Shown piece by piece: positions 29,754-39,425 of a stretch of 64,000 bases of DNA. This DNA is from Gammaproteobacteria bacterium (GTDB lineage Bacteria; Pseudomonadota; Gammaproteobacteria; Eutrophobiales; Eutrophobiaceae). A model generated the notes under the pieces. That model saw nothing but the letters and a program-made list of their open reading frames with translations, made no database searches and had not been told where the DNA came from. Position 1 is the first letter of the stretch. Each line of letters begins with the position of its first letter. The stretch is taken from contig JANQJZ010000048.1 in NCBI GenBank assembly GCA_028281365.1, positions 1 to 64,000 on the forward strand, read 5' to 3'. The position numbers and the translations under genes are program-made.

Positions 29754-30137
29754 TCAATTTTGCGGTGGATCAATCAGGAATGAATACTTACGAACGATAT
29801 GTCCATCAGACCAACCGATATCCAGTGTAAATTCTATAACCGGCTCACGAACTACATCACTGCTGGAGATCTTTAAATAGCTACCGGTATCGCTTTTTAC
29901 CAGCTCATATTTTAATTGATAGCGACTGACATTATTTTCAGCATTTTGAGTGAGTTCTATCTCAAGATGATCCAATTCATCCGGATTGTCCGTGATAATA
30001 TCAATCCGCACATCAAGTCTTTGATTTAAATAGGATTTTATATCTGCGTTAGATAACACCAGGGCATGACCAAAAGAACTATATAAGCCCAAACAAATGA
30101 CCACTATTAACCTTGAAATTGTTTTGTAGGTACCCAT
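29754..30137 (-). CDS. Stand-alone FimV N-terminal-domain protein
   Basis: 127 residues: a signal peptide (about 1-25) followed by one domain that aligns with the N-terminal domain of the adjacent FimV (LNQRLDVRIDI against LNEPFDARIEL; VREPVIEFTLDIGWSDG against IREPFLNFLVEVSWSKG; both end in DPP). It lacks the LysM, membrane and acidic parts. It sits 18 bases upstream of fimV and is probably co-transcribed. It looks like a tandem duplication reduced to one periplasmic domain; its role is unknown. Confidence 0.8.
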   Translation of the reverse strand: MGTYKTISRLIVVICLGLYSSFGHALVLSNADIKSYLNQRLDVRIDIITDNPDELDHLEIELTQNAENNVSRYQLKYELVKSDTGSYLKISSSDVVREPVIEFTLDIGWSDGHIVRKYSFLIDPPQN

Positions 30138-30293
30138 TAATTGCGCACTAAATTATTGTTTTATATGATTATTTTGACCCCAATAAGCGCCATCTTCAGC
30201 ACATTATAAAGCATAAAAACACGCATTATTTTCTCTGTTTTCGCCCAACACAGAACTTACGAATGTGCTTTATATATTACCGATAACTATAGT

Positions 30294-31319
30294 TTATAAG
30301 TAGTGTTTTACCAGAAATTCAGCAATTTGAACACTATTTAATGCGGCCCCTTTTCTGACATTGTCTGAAACTACCCACATATTCAATCCACGTGGATGTG
30401 AGATATCTTCTCGAATACGACCGACAAATACGGCATCCTCACCTGCAGCTTCTGAAACTGCTGTTGGATAACCACCATCCTCATGTTTATCAAGTACCGT
30501 CACGCCAGGCATGTTTTCCAGTAATTCCCGGGCAAATTCAAGTCCGATCTTCTCTTTTGTCTCGATATGTACTGCTTCAGAATGACCATAAAAGACCGGT
30601 ATCCTGACTGTTGTCGGGTTAACCAAAATTGAATTATCTTCAAAAATCTTTCGTGTTTCCCAAACCATTTTCATCTCTTCCTTGGTATAGCCATTTTCCT
30701 GAAAAGCATCGATATGCGGTAAAGCATTAAATGCAATTTGCTTTGGATAGACACTGCATTCTATATCTTTTGCATTTAATAAATTTGCCGTTTGTGTTGC
30801 CAGTTCTTCAATAGCTTCTTTACCTGTTCCAGATACCGCTTGATACGTACAAACATTAATTCGATCTATACCAACTGCATCATAGATTGGCTTTAGTGCC
30901 ACCAACATCTGTATTGTTGAGCAGTTTGGGTTAGCTATAATGCCTCTGTTTTTATAATCGGCAATAGCATGAGGATTTACTTCGGGTACCACTAAAGGAA
31001 TATCATCGTCGTACCGAAACTGTGATGTATTATCAACAACCACACAACCGGCCTCGGCAGCACGCGGGGCATGTATCTTCGAAACTGATGCACCAGGAGA
31101 AAATAACCCGATTTGCACATTACTAAAATCAAATGTTTCCAGGTCTTCAACAACGAGCTGCTTGTCTTTAAATGGAATTCGTTTACCGACCGATCGACTA
31201 CTGGCCAAGGCATAGACTTCAGCAACCGGAAAATCACGTTGTTCCAATATTGACAACATGGTTTCGCCAACGGCACCCGTTGCACCTGCTACAGCAACAT
31301 TAAATTTCTTCTCTTCCAT
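30294..31319 (-). CDS. asd: Aspartate-semialdehyde dehydrogenase
   Basis: 341 residues. Makes aspartate semialdehyde for lysine/DAP, threonine and methionine. NADP motif GATGAVGETML, catalytic cysteine in NPNCSTIQ, and the histidine region in PVFYGHSEAVHIET. It lies 29 bases after leuB, the conserved leuB-asd-fimV order. The small size matches the gram-positive-like/Pseudomonas-type Asd rather than the E. coli type. Confidence 0.96.
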   Translation of the reverse strand: MEEKKFNVAVAGATGAVGETMLSILEQRDFPVAEVYALASSRSVGKRIPFKDKQLVVEDLETFDFSNVQIGLFSPGASVSKIHAPRAAEAGCVVVDNTSQFRYDDDIPLVVPEVNPHAIADYKNRGIIANPNCSTIQMLVALKPIYDAVGIDRINVCTYQAVSGTGKEAIEELATQTANLLNAKDIECSVYPKQIAFNALPHIDAFQENGYTKEEMKMVWETRKIFEDNSILVNPTTVRIPVFYGHSEAVHIETKEKIGLEFARELLENMPGVTVLDKHEDGGYPTAVSEAAGEDAVFVGRIREDISHPRGLNMWVVSDNVRKGAALNSVQIAEFLVKHYL

Positions 31320-31348
31320 TTTTTCTACTCTAAAAACTAATAATATAA

Positions 31349-32434
31349 TTAAAATTGATTTGATAATGCCGTAACAACAGCATCACCCATTTCATTTGTG
31401 CCAACACAAGTCATACCATCTGCATGGATATCTTTTGTCCTTAATCCATCTGTTAATACCTGGTTTACGGCATTATCAATCTTGTCCGCAATTACATTTT
31501 CAGAAAGTGAATAACGCAACAACATGGACAAAGATAAAATTGTCGCCAATGGATTTGCAATATCCTGTCCCGCAATATCCGGTGCCGAGCCATGAATCGG
31601 TTCATACATTCCCTTACCGTCACTTGCTAAAGACGCTGATGGCAACATGCCTATAGAACCCGTTAACATCGAAGCAAGATCAGAGAGAATGTCGCCAAAC
31701 ATGTTCGTTGTTACAATGACATCAAATTGTTTTGGTTCACGCACCAATTGCATGGCAGCGTTATCTACATACATATGTTGTAACTCGACATCGGGATAAT
31801 CTTTGGCAAGTTCACTAATAACTTCGCGCCATAACTCGGTGGCTTCGAGTACGTTTGCCTTGTCCACTGAACAGACCCGCCCCTGACGTTTACTGGCAAC
31901 TTCGAATGCAATCCTAGCGATACGTTTTATTTCATTTTCACTATAGACCAGCGTATTAAATCCCTGACGTTGTCCATCATCAAGCTTCTTAATGCCTCTT
32001 GGTTGGCCAAAATAAATGCCGCCTGTTAGTTCCCTGACAATCATGATATCCAGGTTATTCACAACATCTGCCTTCAATGTAGACGCTGATGCCAACTGCG
32101 GAAATAAAACAGCAGGACGTAAATTGGCAAATAAATCCAGACCGGCGCGAATAGCCAGGAGCCCCCGTTCCGGTCGTAAGGGCCGGTCGATCTGCTCCCA
32201 TTTTGGACCGCCAACCGCACCCAATAATACAGCGGCAGATTCCCTGGCCCTGGCCAGGCTTGAATCTGGCAATGGTACTCCTTCAGCATCAACGGCACTG
32301 CCACCGATTAATCCATGTTCAAACTCAAGGTCCAGAGCCTGTTCATCGATTAAATAAGCAAGTATTTTCTCTGCCTGATTGATAATTTCCGGACCAATAC
32401 CATCACCCGGTAAGATTAAAATTTTTTTCGTCAC
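31349..32434 (-). CDS. leuB: 3-isopropylmalate dehydrogenase
   Basis: 361 residues, leucine biosynthesis. GDGIGPEI at the N terminus, [21 protein letters not shown] and the NAD-binding [13 protein letters not shown] are visible. leuC and leuD, which usually lie directly upstream in this neighbourhood, are absent here and replaced by a transporter gene. Confidence 0.97.
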   Translation of the reverse strand: MTKKILILPGDGIGPEIINQAEKILAYLIDEQALDLEFEHGLIGGSAVDAEGVPLPDSSLARARESAAVLLGAVGGPKWEQIDRPLRPERGLLAIRAGLDLFANLRPAVLFPQLASASTLKADVVNNLDIMIVRELTGGIYFGQPRGIKKLDDGQRQGFNTLVYSENEIKRIARIAFEVASKRQGRVCSVDKANVLEATELWREVISELAKDYPDVELQHMYVDNAAMQLVREPKQFDVIVTTNMFGDILSDLASMLTGSIGMLPSASLASDGKGMYEPIHGSAPDIAGQDIANPLATILSLSMLLRYSLSENVIADKIDNAVNQVLTDGLRTKDIHADGMTCVGTNEMGDAVVTALSNQF

Positions 32435-32523
32435 GATCTAATTTTCCAGGGCCTTGCAGCATATCTTTTGCAAAGGGCGCAAAGCATACATCAAAATCAA
32501 CCCAGGTCGAACTATTGTTAAGG

Positions 32524-33420
32524 CTAATCCCGAGTATTGTCGCTTTTTAATACACTAATCAGACCAGCAGCGATAATAAGTACCCCGCCGAAATATTCAT
32601 TTTTTTGTACAATTTCATTTGTTAACAACGCCGCCGAGACAGCGCCGGCCACTACTTCCATCAAAAACAGGATCGATGAACGTTGGATCGGTAAATGTGT
32701 AACACCATATTGTGCCGTCCATGTCATAACAAACATAAAAGGAAAACCCAGTAAAAAAACCAATAGTCCGGATTGAATCGTGATTGGAGGCCTGGGAACT
32801 TCAACAATAAATAAACCTAACAAGGTAAGGACTATTACGCCTGCCCAGGCTGATCCCATTTTAAATTGTATAGGTACATTACCCGTCTTACGCACAACGA
32901 TATTGGTCATGGCAAAAGTCAGTCCTGAACTAATGGCAAACAGATCAGCGCGGCTCATTAACACCATATAATCCAGATCTGTTTGCCAGAGCATCAATAT
33001 TGCTCCCAACATCGCAATGATTAATGCTATTGCACTCGTTAATGTCAGGCGTTCACCTAATATAAAGATTGCCATCAGGATTGCCCATATCGGCGATAAA
33101 TAAAATAACAACAAGACCCTGACAACTTCGCCTTCCAACATAGCCAGAATAAATGCAAAATTTGTCCAACCTGCGAACAGACTAATCAGGGCATATTCAA
33201 TTTTATTTGCCAGAAATACCGAACGTTTCTGCCAACATGGAATAATGATGAAAAAAATTGCAGAACAATATAAAAGTAAGGCAGACCACAAACCGTGAAA
33301 ACCCATTGCCTCCAATAAACGAAGTGGATACCACAGCACGCCCCACAAGATAGCCGCAATGATGCACGAAATTGATGCTAAATATTGTGATCTCATTTGG
33401 GGAGATGAAGTCGATAGCAT
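32524..33420 (-). CDS. EamA/DMT-family exporter
   Basis: 298 residues with ten predicted membrane segments arranged as two EamA halves (about 12-135 and 153-290; the second repeat contains FLMEVVAGAVSAALLTNE). Such proteins export amino acids or other small metabolites; substrate unknown. It is divergent from dapC with 45 bases between the starts. Confidence 0.9.
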   Translation of the reverse strand: MLSTSSPQMRSQYLASISCIIAAILWGVLWYPLRLLEAMGFHGLWSALLLYCSAIFFIIIPCWQKRSVFLANKIEYALISLFAGWTNFAFILAMLEGEVVRVLLLFYLSPIWAILMAIFILGERLTLTSAIALIIAMLGAILMLWQTDLDYMVLMSRADLFAISSGLTFAMTNIVVRKTGNVPIQFKMGSAWAGVIVLTLLGLFIVEVPRPPITIQSGLLVFLLGFPFMFVMTWTAQYGVTHLPIQRSSILFLMEVVAGAVSAALLTNEIVQKNEYFGGVLIIAAGLISVLKSDNTRD

Positions 33421-33465
33421 ATACTTGGCCGTTTTCTGTACGTCATTAAATTAATTGTATTACTA

Positions 33466-34668
33466 ATGAATCCTGGTTTAGAAAATTTACACGCTTATCC
33501 TTTTGAAAAGTTGAACATGCTGCTTGAAGGATGCGTCGCCAATGCTGATAAAACAGCAATCAGTCTTGCTATTGGCGAACCGAAGCATCCGACACCGAAA
33601 TTCATACTGGATTCACTACATTCCAACCTGGACGATATTGCAATCTATCCTACCACACGCGGTGCTGATGAATTACGCCAGACTTTTAGTCAATGGTTAT
33701 GCCAACGATTTAATTTACCGGAAGGATCGATTAACCCGGAACGACATGTGCTACCGGTCAATGGTACCCGGGAAGCATTATTTGCAATCACACAAACACT
33801 AATTAATAGTGATAAGGAAAAACCTTTAGTTGCATTACCGAATCCCTTCTATCAAATCTATGAAGGGGCGGCATTACTTGCAGGAGCAGAACCCTATTAT
33901 CTTAACTGCACAAAAGAAAATAATTTTATCCCCAACCTTACATCCGTCCCTGATAATATCTGGCAACGATGCCAACTTATTTATCTTTGTTCTCCTGGTA
34001 ATCCTAGCGGTGCTATCATTGATGAAGAAACTGTCAAACAATTACTAAATCTGGCTGAACAATACGATTTTGTCATTGCTGCAGATGAATGCTATTCAGA
34101 AATATATTTCGATGAGACACAGCCACCACAAGGACTACTTGAATATGCAAATAAACTGGGCAATGAAAACTACAGGCGTTGTCTTGTATTTCATAGCCTG
34201 TCAAAACGGTCTAATGTACCTGGTTTGCGATCCGGTTTTGTCGCCGGGGATAGCGATCTGATCGATCTGTTTTTTCGTTATAGAACCTATCATGGTTGTG
34301 CCATGCCTGCACATACACAAAAAGCGAGTATTGCAGCCTGGCAAGACGAAACACATGTGATACAAAACAGAAAAAAATATAGGGAAAAATTCCAGCAAGT
34401 CTGTAAAGTATTAAGTCCGAGCCTGGATGTTGAACCGCCACCTGCAAGTTTTTATCTCTGGCCAGAGCTGCCTGGTTCGGACACAGATTTTGCAAGGGAA
34501 TTATATAAACACGAAAACATAAAAGTATTACCCGGTTCTTATTTATCGCGGGATAATAACGGTATCAATCCTGGTAAAGACCATGTGCGGATTGCACTGG
34601 TTGCGGAACTTGAAGAATGCATCGATGCTGCAAACAGAATTAACACATTTATTAAAAAATCATACTGA
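33466..34668 (+). CDS. dapC: Succinyldiaminopimelate transaminase
   Basis: A fold-I PLP aminotransferase of 400 residues in the succinylase branch of lysine/DAP synthesis. Visible: NPGLENLHAYPFEKL (typical DapC start), SLAIGEPKHPTP, LCSPGNPSGA, AADECYSEIYFD, and the PLP lysine in SLSKRSNVPGLRSGF. dapD follows after 12 bases, which supports the assignment. Confidence 0.94.
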   Translation: MNPGLENLHAYPFEKLNMLLEGCVANADKTAISLAIGEPKHPTPKFILDSLHSNLDDIAIYPTTRGADELRQTFSQWLCQRFNLPEGSINPERHVLPVNGTREALFAITQTLINSDKEKPLVALPNPFYQIYEGAALLAGAEPYYLNCTKENNFIPNLTSVPDNIWQRCQLIYLCSPGNPSGAIIDEETVKQLLNLAEQYDFVIAADECYSEIYFDETQPPQGLLEYANKLGNENYRRCLVFHSLSKRSNVPGLRSGFVAGDSDLIDLFFRYRTYHGCAMPAHTQKASIAAWQDETHVIQNRKKYREKFQQVCKVLSPSLDVEPPPASFYLWPELPGSDTDFARELYKHENIKVLPGSYLSRDNNGINPGKDHVRIALVAELEECIDAANRINTFIKKSY

Positions 34669-34680
34669 TTAGGAATATCC

Positions 34681-35502
34681 ATGAGTGAATTAGAGAAATT
34701 AATTACTGAACAATTTGATAACCGGGCCGAGCTCGAAAAAAATGACCCCAGCAAGGAACTTAAGGACGCTGTGGAAGAATGTATCTGGAAACTGGACAGT
34801 GGTCAGGCAAGGATTGCAGAAAAGATTGATGGCGAATGGGTCGTGCATCAATGGTTAAAAAAAGCCGTGTTGCTTTCTTTCATTATTGATAAAAACATCG
34901 TTATACAGGGTGGCCACACAAATTATTTTGACAAGATTCCAAACAAATTTTACGGCTATACCAAAACCAATTTCATCGAAACCGGTGCGCGTGTCGTCCC
35001 CACTGCAACTGTAAGACGTGGCAGTTACATTGGCCAGAACGTCGTGTTAATGCCCAGTTTTGTCAATATCGGTGCCTATGTAGATAACGGCACAATGGTT
35101 GATACCTGGGCTACGGTCGGGTCATGTGCCCAGATCGGAAAAAATGTTCATCTGTCTGGCGGTGTCGGTATCGGCGGAGTACTGGAGCCATTACAGGCCA
35201 ACCCAACGATTATTGAAGACAACTGTTTTATCGGTGCCCGTTCAGAAGTTGTCGAAGGTGTCATCGTTGGCGAAGGTTCTGTTATTTCAATGGGTGTTTA
35301 CATCGGCCAAAGTACACGTATCTATAACCGTGATACAGATGAGATCAGTTATGGTTATGTTCCCCCCGGATCGGTAGTCGTTTCCGGAAACTTACCCTCT
35401 AATGATGGCAAATACAGCTTGTATTGCGCCGTTATTGTTAAAACTGTGGATGAGAAAACAAGAAGTAAGGTTGGTATCAACGAAATTCTTCGAGATCTCT
35501 AA
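34681..35502 (+). CDS. dapD: 2,3,4,5-tetrahydropyridine-2,6-dicarboxylate N-succinyltransferase
   Basis: 273 residues: N-terminal helical domain, then a left-handed beta-helix built of hexapeptide repeats (about 100-220; [22 protein letters not shown] in part). [16 protein letters not shown] and [13 protein letters not shown] are diagnostic. It supplies the substrate of DapC in DAP synthesis for cell wall and lysine. Confidence 0.97.
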   Translation: MSELEKLITEQFDNRAELEKNDPSKELKDAVEECIWKLDSGQARIAEKIDGEWVVHQWLKKAVLLSFIIDKNIVIQGGHTNYFDKIPNKFYGYTKTNFIETGARVVPTATVRRGSYIGQNVVLMPSFVNIGAYVDNGTMVDTWATVGSCAQIGKNVHLSGGVGIGGVLEPLQANPTIIEDNCFIGARSEVVEGVIVGEGSVISMGVYIGQSTRIYNRDTDEISYGYVPPGSVVVSGNLPSNDGKYSLYCAVIVKTVDEKTRSKVGINEILRDL

Positions 35503-35508
35503 AAAGGT

Positions 35509-35865
35509 ATGTCATCAAAAACTGTTACGCTTTACGGTATAAAAAATTGCGACACAGTTAAAAAAGCACGGCAATGGCTAGACAAACAGGCCGTGCCTTA
35601 TAGCTTCCATGATTTTCGTAAAGACGGCATAAACAAAACATTGGTTAATGATTTTCTAAAACAGATCGATATGGAAATATTAATTAATAAACGTGGGACC
35701 AGTTGGCGAAAATTAACGGATAAGGAAAAGGACATTAAAACAAAAAACCAGGCTGTTAAAATAATGCTTGAACATCCTACCGTAATTAAACGGCCTGTAT
35801 TACTAAAAAATAAAAAATATTATATCGGTTTTAATGATGAGTTGTATAAGTCTATAAAATTCTAG
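35509..35865 (+). CDS. ArsC/Spx-family protein (YffB-like)
   Basis: 118 residues, thioredoxin-like fold: YGIKNCDTVKKARQWL near the start with a single cysteine in the CxxC position, FHDFRKDG and RPVLLKNKKYYIGF. It belongs to the arsenate-reductase-like YffB group, which is very often next to dapD/dapE, but shows no established arsenate reductase role. Six bases after dapD, so probably co-transcribed. Confidence 0.9.
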   Translation: MSSKTVTLYGIKNCDTVKKARQWLDKQAVPYSFHDFRKDGINKTLVNDFLKQIDMEILINKRGTSWRKLTDKEKDIKTKNQAVKIMLEHPTVIKRPVLLKNKKYYIGFNDELYKSIKF

Positions 35866-35880
35866 TTTGCCTGCTTTTTT

Positions 35881-37809
35881 CTAGTCACATTTATCAGTCA
35901 AAATCTTTTTCAATTGAATATCAGACGCAATATCCTTTTTACCCTTGAATATCTTACATGCGGCATCAATATCATTTTTCAAAATATAGGTTTTAACAAG
36001 GTTGATATTTGCAAATTGATAATCCTTTCTTATATTTAGTGCCTTGTTAAAATGTATAACCGCAGAATCATAGTTACCCTGTTTTGCATCAATGATTCCA
36101 ATCTGGACAAAGGCATCCGCCAGCGAAGGATCATATTTAATCGACTTGTAAAAATGCGCCCTGGCTAATTTAAATTCATTTAATACACCGTAAATTTCAG
36201 CAATATTATAATGTGTAGGCGAATAATCCGGGACCAGGGAAATCGATTTCTTATATGAATTTATTGCATCATTATATTTTCCATCTAATGATAAGGTATG
36301 CGCCATATTATAATGTAGTAAAAAATTATCAGGTGTAATATGAGATGCAATTGTATAATGCTCAATCGCATTATCTAAATCACCAATCTTTTTTAAAGCA
36401 TTAGCAAAATTAATATGCGCATTCGCATGGTCAGGTTTTAATCTTATAGCATGTTTAAAATGAATAAGTGATTCCTCAACCCGACCTGTTTTAGATAACT
36501 CTGTTGCAAGATTATAATGTGCACGATAACTGGCCTGGTTTTTATTAATTACATCCCGCCACATTACCTCTGCACTTTTCCAGGTTTCATTCCTTATATG
36601 AGTACCCATACCGAGTAGAAAAATAATCAACATGCATACGATATAAGTAGTATTTTTGTAGTTAATTAATGCATTGATTAATAAATAAGCACTTGCTATT
36701 GCTAAACCTGTCATTGGAAGATAAAGACGATGCTCAAAAATTATCTCCAACGGAATTAATGTAGATTCAATCGATAAGTGTAGATAAAACCATATTATGC
36801 AAAATGAAATCAGCCTGTATTTCCTTGCATATAGAATGGCAATACCTAATACCAAAATATGAAAAATAATGGCAATCGCTGTCGTTACCGGATCAAATAA
36901 TGAAGATGAGATTGGAAACTCGTGAATTAAATTCAGCCGCGAAGGTAAAGGCAAAATAAATAAACCAAGGTAAAATACGATGACTCTCGACTGTGTTAAT
37001 AATCGTTCATACATTGTAAAATCGCGCGCGTTATACCCCTCCTGAATAGTTGTAATTGGTGAACCACCCAAGTAAAAATAAGCACTGGCTACAATTAATA
37101 GCACTGCAAATAACATGAATGGAAGATTTTGTTTTAACCAACTCCATTCAAGATTCCGGAAAAAATACCATTCAAACATTAAAATTGTAATTGGTAATAA
37201 GACAGCAATCTCTTTACAACCGAGGGAAAGGAACCACGAAAATATTGCCGTAACATATAAAACTATTTTCAGCCATTTCGTTCCATCTATTTGCCTGGCA
37301 ACAATGTAGACGCATAATGACAACAAATAGAAAAGTGTCGCCATACTATTCATTCTTTGAACAATATAGGTAACAGATTGAGTTTGAATGGGGTGGGCTA
37401 TAAAAATACTGGCAGCAAAAGCAGCAATTAAAAAAACTGGCGAGAAGACCCTGTCATCTTTAACCGGGTGCCGTTGAAGTATTAATCGTGTTAAAAAGTA
37501 AACCAGTATTCCATTAATAAAATGTATCAGGATATTGACTACGTGGTATGAGTAAACGTTTAACTTATCGAAATAAAAATTTATTGCAAAACTGATATTT
37601 GCAATTGGCCGTGTTGGTAATCTGGCTTCAGCTACTACATTGCGTAATGTATTAAATTTTAAATCTGAAATATGTATGGCTTCGACGTGTGAAATATTTT
37701 TTTCATCATCGAAAATAAAAGGAACATTCAGACTATTTGCATAGATAGAAACTACTATAACGAAAAGGAATAAAAAAAGACCAACATGAAGTTTGGTGTT
37801 AACACTCAA
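35881..37809 (-). CDS. Polytopic membrane protein with C-terminal TPRs (GT-C/TMTC-like)
   Basis: 642 residues: about ten membrane segments (roughly 8-400) followed by at least six tetratricopeptide repeats (roughly 425-635, e.g. ALKKIGDLDNAIEHYTIAS). The first periplasmic loop contains an Asp-Asp pair (FIFDDEKN, residues 34-35), as in GT-C glycosyltransferases and the TMTC O-mannosyltransferases, with ...FEHRLYLPMTG further on. A role in glycosylating proteins or envelope polymers is inferred. It lies 37 bases downstream of fur on the same strand. Confidence 0.85.
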   Translation of the reverse strand: MSVNTKLHVGLFLFLFVIVVSIYANSLNVPFIFDDEKNISHVEAIHISDLKFNTLRNVVAEARLPTRPIANISFAINFYFDKLNVYSYHVVNILIHFINGILVYFLTRLILQRHPVKDDRVFSPVFLIAAFAASIFIAHPIQTQSVTYIVQRMNSMATLFYLLSLCVYIVARQIDGTKWLKIVLYVTAIFSWFLSLGCKEIAVLLPITILMFEWYFFRNLEWSWLKQNLPFMLFAVLLIVASAYFYLGGSPITTIQEGYNARDFTMYERLLTQSRVIVFYLGLFILPLPSRLNLIHEFPISSSLFDPVTTAIAIIFHILVLGIAILYARKYRLISFCIIWFYLHLSIESTLIPLEIIFEHRLYLPMTGLAIASAYLLINALINYKNTTYIVCMLIIFLLGMGTHIRNETWKSAEVMWRDVINKNQASYRAHYNLATELSKTGRVEESLIHFKHAIRLKPDHANAHINFANALKKIGDLDNAIEHYTIASHITPDNFLLHYNMAHTLSLDGKYNDAINSYKKSISLVPDYSPTHYNIAEIYGVLNEFKLARAHFYKSIKYDPSLADAFVQIGIIDAKQGNYDSAVIHFNKALNIRKDYQFANINLVKTYILKNDIDAACKIFKGKKDIASDIQLKKILTDKCD

Positions 37810-37846
37810 GTTAATATTTTATAAAAACAGGTTAAAGTATTATTAA

Positions 37847-38245
37847 TTATTTTGGTTTGACATAAAGTACCAGACTATGCTCGACTAATTCATAACCATG
37901 TTTTTCTGCAATCTCTTTTTGCAAACGTTCAATCTCTTCATTCTGAAATTCAATTACTTCACCTGTGTTTAAACAAACCATATGATCATGATGTACACCA
38001 CGATCCAGTTCAAAAACCGAATGGCCGGAATCAAAATGATGTCGAATAACCAGACCCGCTGCTTCAAATTGTGTTAGTACCCGATATACAGTCGCCAAAC
38101 CAACTTCTTCATCATGCTCCAATAATGTTTTGTAAACATCTTCAGCACTCATATGGCGCTCACTGGATTCTTCCAGTATTTGTAAAATGCGAATCCTGGG
38201 TAGTGTTGCTTTAAGTCCGGCTTTTTTTAAGTCAATGGCTTCCAA
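37847..38245 (-). CDS. fur: Ferric uptake regulator
   Basis: About 133 residues. Winged-helix domain (LKKAGLKATLPRIRILQIL, EEVGLATVYRVLTQFEAAGLV), then the dimerisation domain with metal ligands HHFDSGHSVFE and VHHDHMVC. The second zinc-binding CxxC is incomplete (CLNTGEVIEF), as in several gammaproteobacterial Fur proteins. I choose the TTG at 38245 because GGAGG sits five bases upstream and the protein then starts like other Fur sequences; the open frame continues to 38317 without homology. It is divergent from bamE, as is common. Confidence 0.94.
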   Translation of the reverse strand: MEAIDLKKAGLKATLPRIRILQILEESSERHMSAEDVYKTLLEHDEEVGLATVYRVLTQFEAAGLVIRHHFDSGHSVFELDRGVHHDHMVCLNTGEVIEFQNEEIERLQKEIAEKHGYELVEHSLVLYVKPK

Positions 38246-38406
38246 TGTGACCTCCAGCAATAATATGTAGATAATGAAAGGGTTGCCGAAATTGCTGAAA
38301 AAGTATACTTGATACAAAAATAAATGTCGTTGAGGAAATTGGCAACAACAGTTATCCTGCCCCGTCCCGAAAATGACTATAATAGATTCTAAATAGACTA
38401 TAACAC

Positions 38407-38874
38407 ATGAATAAATCAGTAGTTTTTATCTTTATCGCGTTGATGCTAACTGCGTGTAGCCGTAGTTACGATGGTGGTTATAACCTTCCCCTGCTCTATA
38501 AAATTGATATCCAGCAGGGGAACGTCATCGAACAGGAAATGATTGATAAACTCAAACCCGGCATGGATAAAAACCAGGTCAAATTCATTATGGGGACACC
38601 GGTATTAATCGATCCATTTCATAATGACCGCTGGGAATATATTTACAGTTTTCAAAAAGGAGGCAATGTAAGAGAACAGCGTCATATTACCCTGCACTTT
38701 GAAGAAGAAAAACTGGCTTATATTTCAGGCGATATAGAAGTATCCAACCTGCCCCGAAAACAAAACGATATTGTCACAGAAGAAGAGGCGATCGTCGTTC
38801 CTGAAAAAGAAAAAGAAGAAAAAGGGATATTCAGTCGTATGCTGGATGCGATAAACCCGCTGGATGATGAATAA
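38407..38874 (+). CDS. bamE: BamE, outer-membrane assembly lipoprotein
   Basis: 155 residues with a lipoprotein signal (LMLTAC, lipidated C17). The core IEQEMIDKLKPGMDKNQVKFIMGTP and the following WEYIYSF belong to BamE/SmpA; it is part of the BAM complex that folds outer-membrane beta-barrels. The charged C-terminal tail is longer than in E. coli. Convergent with ratB, but an AT-rich insert separates them. Confidence 0.95.
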   Translation: MNKSVVFIFIALMLTACSRSYDGGYNLPLLYKIDIQQGNVIEQEMIDKLKPGMDKNQVKFIMGTPVLIDPFHNDRWEYIYSFQKGGNVREQRHITLHFEEEKLAYISGDIEVSNLPRKQNDIVTEEEAIVVPEKEKEEKGIFSRMLDAINPLDDE

Positions 38875-38972
38875 ATCTTAAATTCAAAATTTTAAGGGCT
38901 CTGACCCCTTTAACTTTTTACCCCTTTAACTTTTAACTACCTTACCCCTTTAACTACCTTCCTTTAACTCAT

Positions 38973-39284
38973 TCAGATCAGAAATGCCTGTACTAAATAA
39001 TATACAATGATAATTAATAAATACAAAAATAAAAATAGATGTACGAAAAAATACTCTTTTGCTAGTTTTTTAATCTCTTTATATACATCATCATCAAAAT
39101 CATTGTTTTTATAAAAAAAAGGAACCCTAAATAAAAAAAGTTTATCTGAAAAATTCAACTTTAGATCACGATTTTTTATGATTTTATCTACCCTATACTG
39201 ATGTATTACTGTATAAACAATAATTATCGCTATAAATATGTGAAATATATATGGAAATAAAATTATTTCTTCAAATAATTTCAT
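38973..39284 (-). CDS. Small two-span membrane protein of the insert
   Basis: 103 residues, AGGAAT seven bases before the ATG. Two hydrophobic segments (about 7-26 and 78-101) flank a charged central part rich in Lys and Asp. No recognisable family. Its very AT-rich composition differs from neighbours, consistent with horizontal origin together with the flanking inverted repeats. Confidence 0.5.
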   Translation of the reverse strand: MKLFEEIILFPYIFHIFIAIIIVYTVIHQYRVDKIIKNRDLKLNFSDKLFLFRVPFFYKNNDFDDDVYKEIKKLAKEYFFVHLFLFLYLLIIIVYYLVQAFLI

Positions 39285-39307
39285 AAATTAATTCCTATTA
39301 ATAGTAA

Positions 39308-39413
39308 TTAAAATGGAGATAAAGTCCCACATACAGCCCCAGCAACTAAAATCACAGCGCCATATGCAAAACCTTGTGCAGTTGTTTGTGCTATTAACAA
39401 TTTTAAGGGGTCA
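39308..39413 (-). pseudogene. Possible remnant of a small hydrophobic protein
   Basis: The frame reads LKLLIAQTTAQGFAYGAVIL then VAGAVCGTLSPF and a stop, a hydrophobic stretch typical of a membrane segment. Upstream it runs into the inverted repeat and the out-of-frame end of ratB, so no proper start remains. It may be the tail of a second gene carried by the insert, or chance. Confidence 0.2.
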
Positions 39414-39425
39414 GAGCCCTTTAAT

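Larger units (their letters stand above)
38890..39425. mobile_element. Small AT-rich insert bounded by inverted repeats
   Basis: Each end carries the same roughly 24-base quasi-palindrome in opposite orientation: AAGGGCTCTGACCCCTTTAA at 38894-38913 and its inverted counterpart near 39402-39424 (AAGGGGTCAGAGCCCTTTAA). Beside the left end the unit ACCCCTTTAACT recurs at 38903, 38920 and 38944. The inside is strikingly AT-rich and encodes one small membrane protein and a fragment. The right end abuts the ratB stop codon. The insert interrupts the bamE-ratB junction that is tight in relatives. Confidence 0.5.
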
